Below, one piece after another: positions 1-11,887 of a DNA stretch of 64,000 nucleotides (its first letter is position 1; the number at the start of each line of letters is the position of its first letter). Below the pieces are notes generated by a model. It had not been told where the DNA came from. It did not search any database and was given only the letters and a program-made list of their open reading frames with translations. Where the stretch lies: positions 1-64,000 of the forward strand of contig NZ_MRAE01000004.1 of the NCBI RefSeq assembly GCF_002008345.1, given 5' to 3'. Made by a program: the position numbers and the translations under genes. The stretch is from Clostridium tepidum (GTDB taxonomy: Bacteria; Bacillota; Clostridia; Clostridiales; Clostridiaceae).

Positions 1-118
1 CGTGTTACTCACCCGTCCGCCGCTAATCCACTTCCCGAAGGAAGCTTCATCGCTCGACTTGCATGTGTTAAGCACGCCGCCAGCGTTCGTCCTGAGCCAG
101 GATCAAACTCTAAATTTA
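1..118 (-). rRNA. rrs: 16S ribosomal RNA, 5' end only (cut by window edge)
   Basis: Read on the minus strand, positions 111-102 give AGAGTTTGAT, the universal 5' motif of 16S rRNA, followed by the usual conserved start of the molecule and a clostridial V1 hairpin. The mature 5' end should lie about 7 bases upstream of that motif, near 118. Only about the first 118 bases are present. The operon is transcribed away from oriC, as is usual for origin-proximal rrn operons. Confidence 0.97.
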
Positions 119-244
119 AAAGTTTAATCTCTTCTCAAATTCATTGACAAGGTTTAATACCTTATCTTACTGGCTGTTACAAGAATGTTTCTTGTTAATT
201 CTCTGTTTAATTTTCAAAGACCATGTCGCCTCAGCGACTTTTAT

Positions 245-273
245 ATCTTATCAAATTTGTTGTTCTTTGTCAA
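245..273 (-). promoter_or_regulatory. rrn promoter
   Basis: On the minus strand TTGACA (273-268), a 17-base spacer and TAAGAT (250-245) form a near-consensus sigma-A promoter. The predicted start is near 238, at the beginning of the GTCGC hairpin and about 120 bases before the 16S 5' end. Confidence 0.88.
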
Positions 274-478
274 GAACTTTTTTCAAATTTGTTTTTGAAA
301 ATTTTTGTTACTTTCAAGTCCTTGTCTTGAGGACGAGATTTATTGTATCAGAATTTAATATTGAATTTATTATATAAAATCTTATTTAATTAAAATATTT
401 TAATATATCTTATTTTTTTATCATTTTTATTTATATTTCTTATATTGATACGTCTGGAATAGTTGTTTTAATTTAAAA

Positions 479-505
479 TAAAAAACCAGCATAAATGCTG
501 ATTTT
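479..505 (-). terminator. gyrA terminator
   Basis: The inverted repeat CAGCAT/ATGCTG (487-492 and 495-500, 2-base loop) is followed on the minus strand by a T-rich run. It sits just after the gyrA stop codon and separates gyrA from the rRNA promoter region. Confidence 0.8.
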
Positions 506-506
506 T

Positions 507-2957
507 TTATTCTTCATTCATAATTTCTTCTTCTATTATATCTTCACTTTTTATTTTAGCTATAGCAACTATTTTTTCTTCTTCACTAGTTCTCATTAAT
601 TTTACACCCATTGCATTTCTACTAGTTTTAGATATATCTGAAACATTTATTCTTATTGCAACATCACCACTATTTACGAGCATAAGTTCATCATCTTCTT
701 TTACAAATCTTGCCCCAACTATATATCCTGTTTTATCAGTTATTTTATAAGTTATAACTCCTTTTCCACCTCTTCTATGAACAGGGTATTCCTCTATATC
801 TGTTCTCTTTCCAAAGCCATTTTCACTTATTGATAATAATTCGCCATTTTCTATTACAACATCCATAGATACAGCTATATCGTCTTCTCTTAATGTTATA
901 GCTTTGACTCCTGTTGCAGTTCTTCCCATAGATCTTACATCTTCTTCATTAAATCTTATACAATATCCATTTTGAGTGACTATTATTATTTGATTATTTC
1001 CATTAGTCATTCTTACATCTATTAGCTCATCATCTTCTTTTAAATTTATAGCAATTAATCCACCTTTTCTTATAGAAGAATATTTAACTATTTCTGTCTT
1101 TTTAATTATTCCATTTCTAGTACACATTATAAAATGCTTCATGCCATCTATGTCTTTTAAACCTATTACTGCTTGTATTTTCTCATTATTTTCTATAGGT
1201 ATAAGATTTATTATATTTGTACCTTTAGCTGTTCTTCCTGCTTCTGGTATTTCATAAGCTTTAAGTTTATATACCTTCCCCCTATTTGTAAAGAACAATA
1301 TAGTGCTGTGTGTAGATGTTACAAACATATTTTCTATAAAGTCATCCTGTTTAGTAGATGTAGCTTGAATACCCTTTCCACCTCTTTTTTGTGAAGAGTA
1401 TGTATCCATATCTAATCTTTTTACGTATCCGCCATGAGTTAGAGTTACTATTACTTTTTTATCTTCAATTAAGTCTTCGATATCTATATCATGCTCACCT
1501 TTAACTATTTCTGTTCTTCTTTCATCACCATATTTATTTTTTATCTCTGTTAATTCTTCTTTTATTATATTTAATACCAATTCTTCTTTATCTAATATTT
1601 CTCTAAAATAATTTATTTTTTCTATAAGTTCTTTATATTCTTCTTCTATCTTTTCTCTTTCTAAACCTGTAAGTCTTTGTAACTTCATGTCTAATATAGC
1701 TTGTGCTTGCTTTTCTGAAAGATTAAAATTATTTATTAATCCTTCCTTAGCTTCAGCTGTATTTTTAGACGATCTTATAAGCTTTATGACTTCATCAATA
1801 TGATCTAAAGCTATTCTTAAGCCTTCTAATATGTGTGCTCTTGCTAATGCTTTATCTAAATCAAATTTAGTTCTTCTTCTTATTACTTCCTTTTGGAATT
1901 CCAAATAATTAATTAATATTTCCTTTAAATTTAAAACTTGAGGTTGATTATTAACTAAAGTTAACATAATTATTCCAAAAGTATCTTGAAGTTTTGTATG
2001 CTTATATAATTGATTTAAAACTATATTAGGATTTGCATCCCTTTTTAGTTCTATAACAATTCTCATACCATCTCTATCTGATTCATCTCTTAAATCTGAA
2101 ATTCCATTTATTTTTTTATCTTTAACAAGATTAGCTATATTTTCTATAAGTCTAGCTTTATTAACCTGATATGGTATCTCTGTAACTATTATTTTATTTT
2201 TTCCATTTTCTTCTTCAATCTCAGCTTTAGCTCTAATTACAACCTTTCCTCTACCGGTTTCATAGGCTTCTCTTATTCCTCTTGTGCCTACAATTAATCC
2301 TGAAGTAGGAAAGTCTGGTCCCTTTATTTTAGTCATTAAATCGAGTATAGTTACATCTTCATTTTCTATTAGCATTATTATTCCATCTATAACTTCTGTT
2401 AAATTATGTGGTGGAATATTTGTAGCCATACCTACTGCTATACCTGCAGAACCGTTAACTAAAAGATTAGGAAATCTTGATGGTAATACAGATGGTTCTT
2501 CTTCTTCCCCATCAAAATTTGGAATAAAATCTACTGTATTCTTATTTATATCTTTTATAAGCTCCATAGATATTTTACTCATTTTAGCTTCTGTATATCT
2601 CATAGCAGCTGCTCCATCACCATCTATGGACCCAAAATTTCCATGTCCATCTACTAATGTATACCTTATTGAAAAATCCTGTGCTAATCTTACTAGAGCT
2701 TCATAAACTGCTGTATCTCCATGAGGATGGTATTTACCTAATACATCTCCTACGATTCTAGCACATTTTCTGTAACCTTTTTCTGGAGATAATCCTAAAC
2801 CATGCATTGAATATATAATTCTTCTATGTACTGGTTTTAACCCATCTCTTACATCTGGTAATGCACGACCAGCTATTACACTCATAGCATAGTCTATATA
2901 ACATTTCTTCATTTCTTTACTTACATCTACAGGTAAAATCTTTCCTTCGTTTAACAT
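507..2957 (-). CDS. gyrA: DNA gyrase subunit A
   Basis: This is the breakage-reunion subunit of the type IIA topoisomerase that introduces negative supercoils; it acts in the cytoplasm as A2B2 with GyrB. It has 816 residues, the normal length. The catalytic tyrosine is Tyr121 in [10 protein letters not shown]. The quinolone-determining region reads [13 protein letters not shown], with Thr82 and Glu86 at the E. coli Ser83/Asp87 positions; both residues also occur in wild-type Firmicutes, so this is not evidence of acquired resistance. A GyrA box reading QKRGGKG (about residue 522) opens the C-terminal DNA-wrapping pinwheel, with Lys for the usual second Arg. The gene follows gyrB after 25 bases and has its own terminator. 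Confidence 0.98.
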   Translation of the reverse strand: MLNEGKILPVDVSKEMKKCYIDYAMSVIAGRALPDVRDGLKPVHRRIIYSMHGLGLSPEKGYRKCARIVGDVLGKYHPHGDTAVYEALVRLAQDFSIRYTLVDGHGNFGSIDGDGAAAMRYTEAKMSKISMELIKDINKNTVDFIPNFDGEEEEPSVLPSRFPNLLVNGSAGIAVGMATNIPPHNLTEVIDGIIMLIENEDVTILDLMTKIKGPDFPTSGLIVGTRGIREAYETGRGKVVIRAKAEIEEENGKNKIIVTEIPYQVNKARLIENIANLVKDKKINGISDLRDESDRDGMRIVIELKRDANPNIVLNQLYKHTKLQDTFGIIMLTLVNNQPQVLNLKEILINYLEFQKEVIRRRTKFDLDKALARAHILEGLRIALDHIDEVIKLIRSSKNTAEAKEGLINNFNLSEKQAQAILDMKLQRLTGLEREKIEEEYKELIEKINYFREILDKEELVLNIIKEELTEIKNKYGDERRTEIVKGEHDIDIEDLIEDKKVIVTLTHGGYVKRLDMDTYSSQKRGGKGIQATSTKQDDFIENMFVTSTHSTILFFTNRGKVYKLKAYEIPEAGRTAKGTNIINLIPIENNEKIQAVIGLKDIDGMKHFIMCTRNGIIKKTEIVKYSSIRKGGLIAINLKEDDELIDVRMTNGNNQIIIVTQNGYCIRFNEEDVRSMGRTATGVKAITLREDDIAVSMDVVIENGELLSISENGFGKRTDIEEYPVHRRGGKGVITYKITDKTGYIVGARFVKEDDELMLVNSGDVAIRINVSDISKTSRNAMGVKLMRTSEEEKIVAIAKIKSEDIIEEEIMNEE

Positions 2958-2982
2958 GATTACACCTCTTTACAATCTTATC

Positions 2983-5177
<2,195 letters not shown>

Positions 5178-5197
5178 AAATTAATCTCCTTTCAGCT

Positions 5198-6292
5198 TTA
5201 AACTCTTTTTATTTTACCACTATTAACCAAATATAATTGAGATTGTTCTTTATTTAAGTATTGGGATATTTCTTCCATACCAGTACAAGTTATTATAGTC
5301 TGTATTTTATCAATAGAGTTCAATACAAACCTTTGTCTATTTGAATCTAATTCAGATAGTACATCGTCTAATAAAAGTACAGGATATTCTCCTATTATAT
5401 TTTTTATTATTTCCAATGATGCAAACTTTAAAGTTAATACAGCTGTTCTTTGTTGTCCTTGTGATCCAAAAATTCTAGTATTTATATTATTTATACTTAC
5501 TTCAAAATCATCTCTATGAGGACCAATAGAAGTTGAACTTCGTTCAAAATCTTTTTTTCTATTTTTTTTAAGAACCATTAATAATTCATTTTCTACATTT
5601 TCAAAATCTTTTATATTAGTTAAATATCTAAAATTTATGTCTTCTAAATCATTAGTTATCTTGTTATGTATATTTTTGCCAATAATATTTAATTTATCCA
5701 AATATTTGTATCTTTCTTGAATTATAGAGGCTCCATATTTAGAAAGTTGTTTATCATAAATATCAATTATATCATTAATTTTGTTATTCCAATTTTTTAA
5801 AGCTGTATTTCTTTCAGATAAAATTTTATTATATTGGACTAAATCATGATAATAAACATTGTTTATTTTGCATAATTCTATATCTAAAAATTTCCTTCTA
5901 TTTCCAGGGGAATCCTTAATTATTCTTAAGTCCTCTGGCGAAAACATAACAACATTCAGATTCCCCATTAGCTCAGATATTTTTTTTATTTTTATTTTAT
6001 TTACAGTTATAGCTTTTTTACCATTTTTAAATATGTTTATATCTATGGTTTTATCTAGTCTTTCTTTTGATACATATATTCTTAAATATGTATTATTTTT
6101 ATCCCATTTTATAAGATCTTTGTCTTTATTGGTTCTATGAGATTTTCCTATACTCGAATAATATATGCTCTCTAGTATATTCGTTTTCCCTTGAGCATTA
6201 TTCCCTATAAAAACATTTGTATTGGGACTTAATTCTAAATACAAATCATCGTAGTTTCTAAAATTTATTAAGTGCACACTTTTTATATACAT
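5198..6292 (-). CDS. recF: DNA replication and repair protein RecF
   Basis: This SMC-like ABC ATPase helps load RecA at gapped DNA with RecO and RecR. Walker A is GNNAQGKT at residues 30-37. The ABC signature region reads FGSQGQQR, followed by Walker B LLLDDVLSELD. The chosen ATG at 6292 gives 364 residues and has TTAGGTG upstream at good spacing. A GTG three codons earlier overlaps that ribosome-binding site, so it is unlikely to be the start. The position between yaaA and remB is the classical origin arrangement. Confidence 0.96.
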   Translation of the reverse strand: MYIKSVHLINFRNYDDLYLELSPNTNVFIGNNAQGKTNILESIYYSSIGKSHRTNKDKDLIKWDKNNTYLRIYVSKERLDKTIDINIFKNGKKAITVNKIKIKKISELMGNLNVVMFSPEDLRIIKDSPGNRRKFLDIELCKINNVYYHDLVQYNKILSERNTALKNWNNKINDIIDIYDKQLSKYGASIIQERYKYLDKLNIIGKNIHNKITNDLEDINFRYLTNIKDFENVENELLMVLKKNRKKDFERSSTSIGPHRDDFEVSINNINTRIFGSQGQQRTAVLTLKFASLEIIKNIIGEYPVLLLDDVLSELDSNRQRFVLNSIDKIQTIITCTGMEEISQYLNKEQSQLYLVNSGKIKRV

Positions 6293-6349
6293 TCTAAACA
6301 CCTAAATTAATTATACCATAATATTTTTTAGTAACAATTATATAAAAAT

Positions 6350-6556
6350 TTATATGATTTTATATATTTCATTATTGAATTCTACTGTATCACCAATTTT
6401 AAGTTTTTTACTTCTTCTTTTTTCTATTTCTCCATTGACTTTAACTTCTCCATTTTGTATAAAAAATTTTGCCTCTGAACCTAAAGTTACTGCTCCTGAC
6501 CATTTTAAAAAAGAATCTAACTTTATTATTTCAGAATTAATCTTTACTTCAATCAT
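6350..6556 (-). CDS. yaaA: S4-domain RNA-binding protein YaaA
   Basis: This is a 68-residue protein that is almost entirely one S4 RNA-binding domain (about residues 9-60), rich in Lys with the typical GEVKVNGEIEKRR segment. In Firmicutes this gene is found between dnaN and recF. Family members bind structured RNA, probably rRNA, and the exact target here is unknown. The ATG is preceded by AGAGGGG. It should not be confused with RqcP/YabO, a different small S4 protein. Confidence 0.88.
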   Translation of the reverse strand: MIEVKINSEIIKLDSFLKWSGAVTLGSEAKFFIQNGEVKVNGEIEKRRSKKLKIGDTVEFNNEIYKII

Positions 6557-6572
6557 TTTTAACCCCTCTTTT

Positions 6573-7676
6573 TTAATTATTGTTTAATCTTACTGGTAAA
6601 ACTAAATAAGTACAATTGTTTAGTTCTGTATTTTTTATAATACAAGGGCTTACGCTACTTGAAAATTCTAATACAACCTCATCATCTTCCATTGTTTTTA
6701 ATACATCTAAAAGATATTTTGAATTAAATGCAATTTGCAAATCCTCTCCTTGCAATAAAACTTTTAACTCTTCTCTAACCATTCCTAATTGAGAATTTGA
6801 TGTTATTACAATTTTATCATCTGAGAAATTAAATTTAACTAAATTAGTATTTCCCTCTTTAGCCATAAGAGAAGCTCTTTCTATAGAATTTAAAAGTTCT
6901 AATCTTTTAGCTACTATTTTTAGGTTATATTCTTCAGGTATTATAGATTTATAGCTAATAAATTCACCTTCTAATAATCTTGATATTATTTTTGTTTCTC
7001 CTATACTAAATAAAATATGATTAGGAGTAAATGTAATATTAACATTTTCATTATCCTCTTCTAAAATTTTTGAAACTTCATTTAATGTTTTTCCTGGAAT
7101 TACAGCATTAATAGTAGTATCAGTATCAACAAATTCGCTTCTTAATGCTAATCTATAACCATCTAAAGCTACTAAATTTAACATTTTATCTTTTATTTGA
7201 AATAAAACTCCTGTAAGAATAGGTCTTGTTTCATCTTGAGCTGTAGCAAAAATAGTTCCTTTAATCATATTTTTTAATTTGTTTTCACCTATTGAAAAAA
7301 TCATATTTTCATTGATAATAGGTGGATTAGGAAACTCATCTGGGTTCATATATATTAAGTTGAATCTAGAGTTTTGACATATTATTTCTATAGAATTATC
7401 TTCTAATGTATTTATTTCTATTAAATCATTAGGTAATTTTCTTATTATTTCACCAAAAAGTTTAGCATCTAAAACTATAGTTCCTTCTTCTAAGATATTG
7501 GCATTTACTTTAGTTTCTATACTAAGATCCATATCAGAACCAGTCAAAATCAGTTCATTTTTATTAGCCTTAATAAGAATTCCTGATAATATAGGTAATG
7601 TTGATTTTCCAGTTACGGCTTTTTGAACTATAGAGATACCTTCTAGTAATATATTTTTTTGGCAAGTTATTTTCAT
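6573..7676 (-). CDS. dnaN: DNA polymerase III beta subunit (sliding clamp)
   Basis: This ring-shaped processivity clamp tethers the replicase to DNA. The protein has 367 residues when started at ATG 7676, which has a strong AAGGAGG eight bases upstream; the reading frame is open for eight more codons but those would include the ribosome-binding site. The three repeated clamp domains fit the length, and the C-terminus ends in the typical YLVLPVRLNNN. The gene lies downstream of dnaA across the unwinding part of oriC, so it is probably read both from the dnaA promoter and from a local one. Confidence 0.97.
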   Translation of the reverse strand: MKITCQKNILLEGISIVQKAVTGKSTLPILSGILIKANKNELILTGSDMDLSIETKVNANILEEGTIVLDAKLFGEIIRKLPNDLIEINTLEDNSIEIICQNSRFNLIYMNPDEFPNPPIINENMIFSIGENKLKNMIKGTIFATAQDETRPILTGVLFQIKDKMLNLVALDGYRLALRSEFVDTDTTINAVIPGKTLNEVSKILEEDNENVNITFTPNHILFSIGETKIISRLLEGEFISYKSIIPEEYNLKIVAKRLELLNSIERASLMAKEGNTNLVKFNFSDDKIVITSNSQLGMVREELKVLLQGEDLQIAFNSKYLLDVLKTMEDDEVVLEFSSSVSPCIIKNTELNNCTYLVLPVRLNNN

Positions 7677-7938
7677 AAAAGTGGCCTCCTTTATTAACAA
7701 TATTTATTTTTAGAATAGAAATAGATAATATAATAAATTAGTAGTAGTAGTAGTAGGGAATGTTGATATGTTGATAAGTCTCGTAAAGCGTAAAATATCA
7801 ACATTTATCATAACAAAATAATTGTGGATAAGTTAATATTAAAATTAAGTGCTTATCCACAGGAAATATGTTTAATTTATATTTAATATGTTATCAACAA
7901 ATAAGTAAGATATTATTATAAACATCTGTATATCATTT
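7677..7938. other. oriC, dnaA-dnaN part (DNA unwinding region)
   Basis: This intergenic region contains, in order on the plus strand, an A+T-rich tract (about 7681-7738), six TAG trinucleotides (7739-7756), GGG, and DnaA-box-like TGTTGATAT (7761-7769) and TGTTGATAA (7769-7777). Further on come perfect DnaA boxes TGTGGATAA (7823-7831) and TTATCCACA (7853-7861) and a one-mismatch box TTATCAACA (7891-7899). The order trinucleotides, G-rich step, DnaA boxes matches the basal unwinding system described for Bacillus subtilis. Unwinding would be expected on the dnaN side. Confidence 0.88.
7739..7756 (+). repeat. TAG x 6, DnaA-trio element
   Basis: Six uninterrupted TAG triplets read toward the adjacent TGTTGATAT/TGTTGATAA boxes. 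In B. subtilis the DnaA-trio (3'-GAT-5' read on the bound strand) lets DnaA load on single strands next to its boxes. The orientation and spacing here fit that model. The regularity is unusual, because natural trios are normally more degenerate. Confidence 0.8.
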
Positions 7939-9279
7939 TTATTTTTGATTAATTCGTTTATTTAATTCATTTATTGCATTTTGAAGACTTTCATCTTTTT
8001 TTAAGTTATTAGATATTTTTTCATAGGCATGTATAACTGTAGTATGATCACGTCCGCCAAATTCTTCACCAATTTTAGGTAATGACATATCTGTTAGTTT
8101 TCTAGAAAGGTACATAGCTATTTGTCTCGGAAAAGCAATATTTCGTGTTCTTCTAGATGATTTTAGATCTTCTATTTTTAGATTGTAATAATTAGCTACA
8201 ACTTCTTGGATAATATCTATAGTAACTTGCTTTGTTTGTTTACTTGATATTATGTCTTTCAATGCTTCAGAAGCTAAATCTACACTTATCTCTTTATTAG
8301 TAAGTGAAGAAAAAGCTACTATTCTTATTAAAGCTCCTTCTAACTCACGAATATTTGATTTAATTTTTGTAGCTATATATACCATTACTTCATTAGGAAT
8401 ATTTAATTTTTCTACATCAGCTTTTTTCTTTAAAATAGCCATCCTGGTTTCAAAATCCGGTGCTTGAATATCAGCTATAAGTCCCCATTCAAATCTAGAT
8501 CTTAACCTATCTTCTAAGGTAGGTATTTCTTTGGGAGGCCGATCGCTTGATATAATTATTTGCTTGTTAGCTTCATACAAAGCATTAAAAGTATGGAAAA
8601 ATTCCTCTTGAGTTCTTTCTTTTCCTGCAATAAATTGAATATCATCGACTAACAAAATATCTATATTTCTATATTTATTTCTAAATTCTACATTTTTATC
8701 ATCTTTTATAGAATTAATTAATTCATTTGTAAATTTCTCAGAAGATACATAAACAACTTGAGATTTAGGATTGTTGTCTAATATATAATGACCGATAGCA
8801 TGCATTAAGTGAGTTTTACCAAGACCAACTCCACCATATATAAATAAAGGATTATATGCTTTAGCAGGGGCTTCTGCTACTGCTAAAGAGGCTGCATGAG
8901 CGAATCTATTGCTATTTCCTATTACAAATGAATCAAAAGTATATTTAGGATTTAACATAGTAGACATTTCATCATTTACAACTATATTAGATTTTTCAAT
9001 TTTTTTATTAGTTTCTTCTATTTTTTCTTCAGTAGTTACAATAAAATCTATATTATATTTTTTAGATGTAAGCAATTTTAAAGCATTAATTATAAGATCC
9101 TTATACCTACTTTCAAGGATCCCTTTTGTAAAATCATTTGGCACAGCCAATTTTAATGAGTTGTTTTCAAGAGAAATAGGGTTAATACTTTTAATCCATG
9201 TATTAAAACTTACTTCTGTAAGTTCACCTTTTATTATATTTATTGCTTTTTCCCAGGTTTCTGTAAGGTGGGTATCCAT
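7939..9279 (-). CDS. dnaA: Chromosomal replication initiator DnaA
   Basis: This AAA+ ATPase binds DnaA boxes and opens oriC. It has 446 residues. Domain I (1-80) is the DnaB/DnaD/SirA interaction domain and is followed by a short linker. Walker A GGVGLGKT is at about 149-156, and Walker [10 protein letters not shown] is near 208-216. Domain IV carries the DnaA-box recognition signature [15 protein letters not shown]. The ATG has GGAGG eight bases upstream. A promoter lies at 9348-9376 and DnaA boxes flank both sides, which allows autoregulation. Confidence 0.98.
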   Translation of the reverse strand: MDTHLTETWEKAINIIKGELTEVSFNTWIKSINPISLENNSLKLAVPNDFTKGILESRYKDLIINALKLLTSKKYNIDFIVTTEEKIEETNKKIEKSNIVVNDEMSTMLNPKYTFDSFVIGNSNRFAHAASLAVAEAPAKAYNPLFIYGGVGLGKTHLMHAIGHYILDNNPKSQVVYVSSEKFTNELINSIKDDKNVEFRNKYRNIDILLVDDIQFIAGKERTQEEFFHTFNALYEANKQIIISSDRPPKEIPTLEDRLRSRFEWGLIADIQAPDFETRMAILKKKADVEKLNIPNEVMVYIATKIKSNIRELEGALIRIVAFSSLTNKEISVDLASEALKDIISSKQTKQVTIDIIQEVVANYYNLKIEDLKSSRRTRNIAFPRQIAMYLSRKLTDMSLPKIGEEFGGRDHTTVIHAYEKISNNLKKDESLQNAINELNKRINQK

Positions 9280-9347
9280 AATTTAATCCTCCAGTCTTGA
9301 TAGAAACTTAGAATGTTCACATATAGTAAACAAAATATAAACAACTT

Positions 9348-9376
9348 TATATACATTATTTATATTAACTTGACAA
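9348..9376 (-). promoter_or_regulatory. dnaA promoter (candidate)
   Basis: On the minus strand TTGTCA (9376-9371), 17 bases and TATATA (9353-9348) form a plausible sigma-A promoter about 70 bases upstream of the dnaA start codon. Confidence 0.6.
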
Positions 9377-9693
9377 TTGTTAAAAAAAATATTCACATGT
9401 TTATAATTATGTTTATTTAAAAATAAAAAAATTACTTATTAACATATATAATTCAAAAAAATTAACAGTGGTAAATAAGCTGAAATTGCTGTAAATACTA
9501 ATATTAATAAATAATAATATTAGGAAAATAAAACAAAGTGAACAAGTTATGCACAAACTTATCAACAGTTGTGGATAAGTTATATGTATTTAAAGTTATC
9601 AACAGTCCTTTAATAATAATATCAAAACATATATAGGTATTCAAGAAGTTATCCACAAAAAAATAAAAACTTCGTTAGATTGCTTTACTTTTC

Positions 9694-9722
9694 TTGACAT
9701 TATAAGACTACAAATATATAAT
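9694..9722 (+). promoter_or_regulatory. rpmH promoter
   Basis: TTGACA (9694-9699), a 17-base spacer and TATAAT (9717-9722) are an exact sigma-A consensus, placed 37 bases after the last DnaA box and about 110 bases before rpmH. It probably drives rpmH-rnpA-yidD-yidC-jag. Confidence 0.9.
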
Positions 9723-9832
9723 TTAATAGTGAATCTTTAAATTAGGAGTATAATGTGCGCAAATAAGGATAACATCTTTAATAGAAAAATGATGTTAATT
9801 ATTTATAAGATCTCAGAAGGAGGTGCTGTAAA

Positions 9833-9967
9833 ATGTTTATGACATATCAACCAAAAAAGAGACAGAGAAAAAAAGAACATGGTTTTAGAAAAAGAATGAA
9901 AACTTCATCTGGAAGAAATGTTCTTAAGAGAAGAAGACTAAAAGGTAGAAAAAGATTGACAGCATAA
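9833..9967 (+). CDS. rpmH: 50S ribosomal protein L34
   Basis: This 44-residue, very basic protein ends in LKGRKRLTA and carries the conserved [13 protein letters not shown] segment of bL34. A strong GAAGGAGGTG lies directly upstream of ATG 9833. A second in-frame ATG at residue 3 would give the shorter form, but it sits farther from the ribosome-binding site. It is the first gene of the rightward operon and is followed by two hairpins before rnpA. Confidence 0.97.
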   Translation: MFMTYQPKKRQRKKEHGFRKRMKTSSGRNVLKRRRLKGRKRLTA

Positions 9968-10006
9968 GGGCCGCATTAGTGGCCTTTTTCTGCAGATGCA
10001 GAAAAA
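9966..10006 (+). promoter_or_regulatory. Two hairpins between rpmH and rnpA
   Basis: The first hairpin (GGCC/GGCC, 9969-9984) is followed by TTTTT and looks like a weak terminator. Immediately after comes a perfect 10-base-pair stem, TTTTTCTGCA/TGCAGAAAAA (9985-9994 and 9997-10006). The T run of the first is the 5' arm of the second, so the two structures cannot both have free tails. They probably lower rnpA output relative to rpmH, by attenuation or processing. Confidence 0.6.
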
Positions 10007-10022
10007 AAGGAGAATATAGTCT

Positions 10023-10358
10023 ATGAAAGAAAATAAAATAAGAAAGAATAAAGAATTTAGACATATATATAGAAGAGGAAAGTCTTATTCTAATAAACTT
10101 TTAGTATTATATGTATGTAAAAATAGATATAATATAAATAGATTAGGCGTATCTGTCAGTAAAAAAGTTGGGAAAAGTGTAATCAGAAATAGAGTAAAAA
10201 GGTTAATAAAAGAAAGCTATAGGTTAAATTTAGATAAAGATATGAAACAAGGTTACGATTTGGTTTTTATAGCTAGAAATAGTTCCAATGATAAAGATTA
10301 TAAGGATATAGAAAGTGCATTAATAGATTTATTAAAAAAGGCAGGCATATTTAATTGA
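10023..10358 (+). CDS. rnpA: Ribonuclease P protein component
   Basis: This basic cofactor of the RNase P ribozyme binds the pre-tRNA 5' leader. It has 111 residues, the normal length. The conserved RNR motif is present in [14 protein letters not shown], and the N-terminal [15 protein letters not shown] segment is typical. The stop codon overlaps the TTG start of yidD by four bases, implying translational coupling. Confidence 0.97.
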   Translation: MKENKIRKNKEFRHIYRRGKSYSNKLLVLYVCKNRYNINRLGVSVSKKVGKSVIRNRVKRLIKESYRLNLDKDMKQGYDLVFIARNSSNDKDYKDIESALIDLLKKAGIFN

Positions 10359-10564
10359 AAAATTTATTAATATGTATTATTAAGATGTATAGAAAGTATA
10401 TATCTCCTTTAAAAAGACCTAGTTGTAGGTTTTATCCTACTTGTTCTCAATACGCAGTAGAAGCTATAGAAAAATATGGTGCATTAAAAGGCACTTTAAT
10501 GGCAATAAAAAGAATACTAAGATGTCACCCTTTTAATAAAGGAGGCTATGACCCTTTAAAATAA
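10355..10564 (+). CDS. yidD: Membrane protein insertion efficiency factor YidD
   Basis: This 69-residue protein of the YidD (DUF37) family associates with the inner membrane through an amphipathic N-terminus and assists YidC. Diagnostic segments are [11 protein letters not shown] and [12 protein letters not shown]. The start is TTG at 10355, overlapping the rnpA stop as TTGA. yidC follows 25 bases later, consistent with a shared function. Confidence 0.95.
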   Translation: MKNLLICIIKMYRKYISPLKRPSCRFYPTCSQYAVEAIEKYGALKGTLMAIKRILRCHPFNKGGYDPLK

Positions 10565-10589
10565 ATGCAAAATTAGGAGGTTTAAAAAT

Positions 10590-11243
10590 TTGCGATATTT
10601 AAATGACGCTTTTGTGCAGTTTTTTAAATTTATACATGGAGCTGTATCAAATGTAATTAGTAATCCTAACTTTTCTTATGGTATAGCCATAATTTTAGTT
10701 ACATTAATAATAAGACTATTAATACTTCCTTTAAACATAAAACAAACAAAATCTTCACTTAGAATGAATGAATTGCAACCAGAAATAAAGAAATTACAAG
10801 CAAAATATAAAAATGATCCTCAAAAATTAAACCAAAAAACTATGGAGCTTTACAAAGAGAAAGGTGTAAATCCTTTAGGGGGATGTTTACCTTTATTAAT
10901 ACAATGGCCAATATTCATAGCATTATACTATGTATTTAATACTTTAACCGGTATAAATGGTATAAGTTTTTTATGGGTAAAAGATTTAGCTAAACCAGAT
11001 GTAGTTCTAGCAGTGCTTTCAGGTGCGACTACATATTTTTCTGGAACATTAATGGCATCTGGAGATAACTCACAAGCTGGACAGATGAAATCAATGAATA
11101 TAGGTATGTCTATTTTTATGATCGTAATAAGTTGGAGGCTGAAATCGGCTTTAGTATTATACTGGGTTATAAATAATTTAATCCAAATAATACAAACAGT
11201 TATAATGAAAAAAATGGAGTTAAGAGGTAAAGTTGAAGCCTAG
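10590..11243 (+). CDS. yidC: Membrane protein insertase YidC/OxaA
   Basis: This 217-residue insertase of the short Gram-positive YidC/Oxa1 type integrates and folds membrane proteins. About five hydrophobic segments are visible, starting near residue 29. The hydrophilic groove element IIRLLILPLNIKQ contains the conserved positive residue, followed by the coiled-coil-like helical hairpin up to residue 87. Unlike Bacillus SpoIIIJ it shows no N-terminal lipoprotein box. It starts with TTG at 10590 after TTAGGAGG. Confidence 0.95.
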   Translation: MRYLNDAFVQFFKFIHGAVSNVISNPNFSYGIAIILVTLIIRLLILPLNIKQTKSSLRMNELQPEIKKLQAKYKNDPQKLNQKTMELYKEKGVNPLGGCLPLLIQWPIFIALYYVFNTLTGINGISFLWVKDLAKPDVVLAVLSGATTYFSGTLMASGDNSQAGQMKSMNIGMSIFMIVISWRLKSALVLYWVINNLIQIIQTVIMKKMELRGKVEA

Positions 11244-11260
11244 GGGGTGTGACTTGGGGC

Positions 11261-11887
11261 ATGAAATTTATTGAAATGACTGGTAAAACTATAGAAGAGG
11301 CCATTGATAATGGCTTAAAGAAATTAAATACTTCAAAAGATAAGGTTGAAATAAAAATTATTGATGAAGGAAGCAAAGGATTTCTTAATTTTATAGGTAC
11401 AAGACCTGCAAAAATAGAGATGAAATTAAAAAAAGATTATGAAAAAGAAGTTAAAGACTTTTTAGGATCTGTATTAGAAAGTATGAATGTAAAAGCTAAG
11501 ATAGATATAAAAGAAAAGAAAGATGTAATAAAAATAAATTTATCAGGCCCAGATATGGGAATAATAATAGGATATAGAGGCGAAACGCTCGATTCTCTAC
11601 AATATTTAGTTAGTCTTGTAATTAATAAAGACCAAGAGTGTGATTATAAAAGGGTTATACTAGATACAGAAAATTATAGAAATAAGAGAGAAGAGACATT
11701 AAAAAAATTAGCAAGAAGATTAGGGAATAAGGTAAAAGAAACTGGAAGACCAGTTAAATTGGAGCCTATGAATCCTTATGAAAGAAGAATAATACATTCA
11801 GAACTTCAAAATAATAATTATGTTGAAACATATAGCGAAGGTGATGAACCTTTTAGAAAAGTTGTAATAAATTTAAGGAAAGCCTAA
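11261..11887 (+). CDS. jag: RNA-binding protein Jag/KhpB (KH and R3H domains)
   Basis: This is a cytoplasmic RNA-binding protein that partners the small KH protein KhpA in Firmicutes. An N-terminal Jag domain (about 1-50) is followed by a KH domain with the loop GYRG in IIIGYRGETLDS, and an R3H domain with NPYERRIIHSEL. I chose ATG 11261 (208 residues, MKFIEMTGKT is the usual family start). A GTG at 11249 is in frame but nearly touches the AGGGGG ribosome-binding site. The terminator overlaps its stop codon. Confidence 0.92.
   Translation: MKFIEMTGKTIEEAIDNGLKKLNTSKDKVEIKIIDEGSKGFLNFIGTRPAKIEMKLKKDYEKEVKDFLGSVLESMNVKAKIDIKEKKDVIKINLSGPDMGIIIGYRGETLDSLQYLVSLVINKDQECDYKRVILDTENYRNKREETLKKLARRLGNKVKETGRPVKLEPMNPYERRIIHSELQNNNYVETYSEGDEPFRKVVINLRKA

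Larger units (their letters stand above)
119..506 (-). other. rRNA operon leader and promoter region, plus gyrA 3' end
   Basis: This gene-free stretch lies between the 16S gene and gyrA. It holds a short leader hairpin (GTCGC/GCGAC, 225-238) and a leader segment around 195-222 that reads TCTTTGAAAATTAA on the minus strand, typical of clostridial rrn leaders. A strong promoter (245-273) lies in it, followed by an A+T-rich upstream tract (about 275-470) that could act as an UP element or contain further promoters I cannot resolve. I see no protein-coding gene here. Confidence 0.8.
9280..9832. other. oriC, rpmH-dnaA part (DnaA-box cluster)
   Basis: This 553-base divergent region contains no gene. 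It holds five DnaA boxes in 110 bases: TTATGCACA (9547-9555), TTATCAACA (9559-9567), TGTGGATAA (9570-9578), TTATCAACA (9596-9604) and TTATCCACA (9649-9657). Two match the consensus exactly. The dnaA promoter lies on the left and the rpmH promoter on the right. Together with 7677-7938 it makes a bipartite origin around dnaA, as in other Firmicutes. Confidence 0.9.

Noticed and set aside
144-377. Open frame of 77 codons in the rRNA leader
   Set aside because: It lies antisense to the 16S leader and promoter, has no ribosome-binding site and has no recognisable protein family.
2284-2706. 140-codon open frame opposite gyrA
   Set aside because: It is a shadow of the conserved gyrA coding sequence with no ribosome-binding site or family signal.
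731-2957. Thr82/Glu86 in GyrA as quinolone resistance
   Set aside because: Both residues occur in wild-type GyrA of Firmicutes, so there is no evidence of acquired change.
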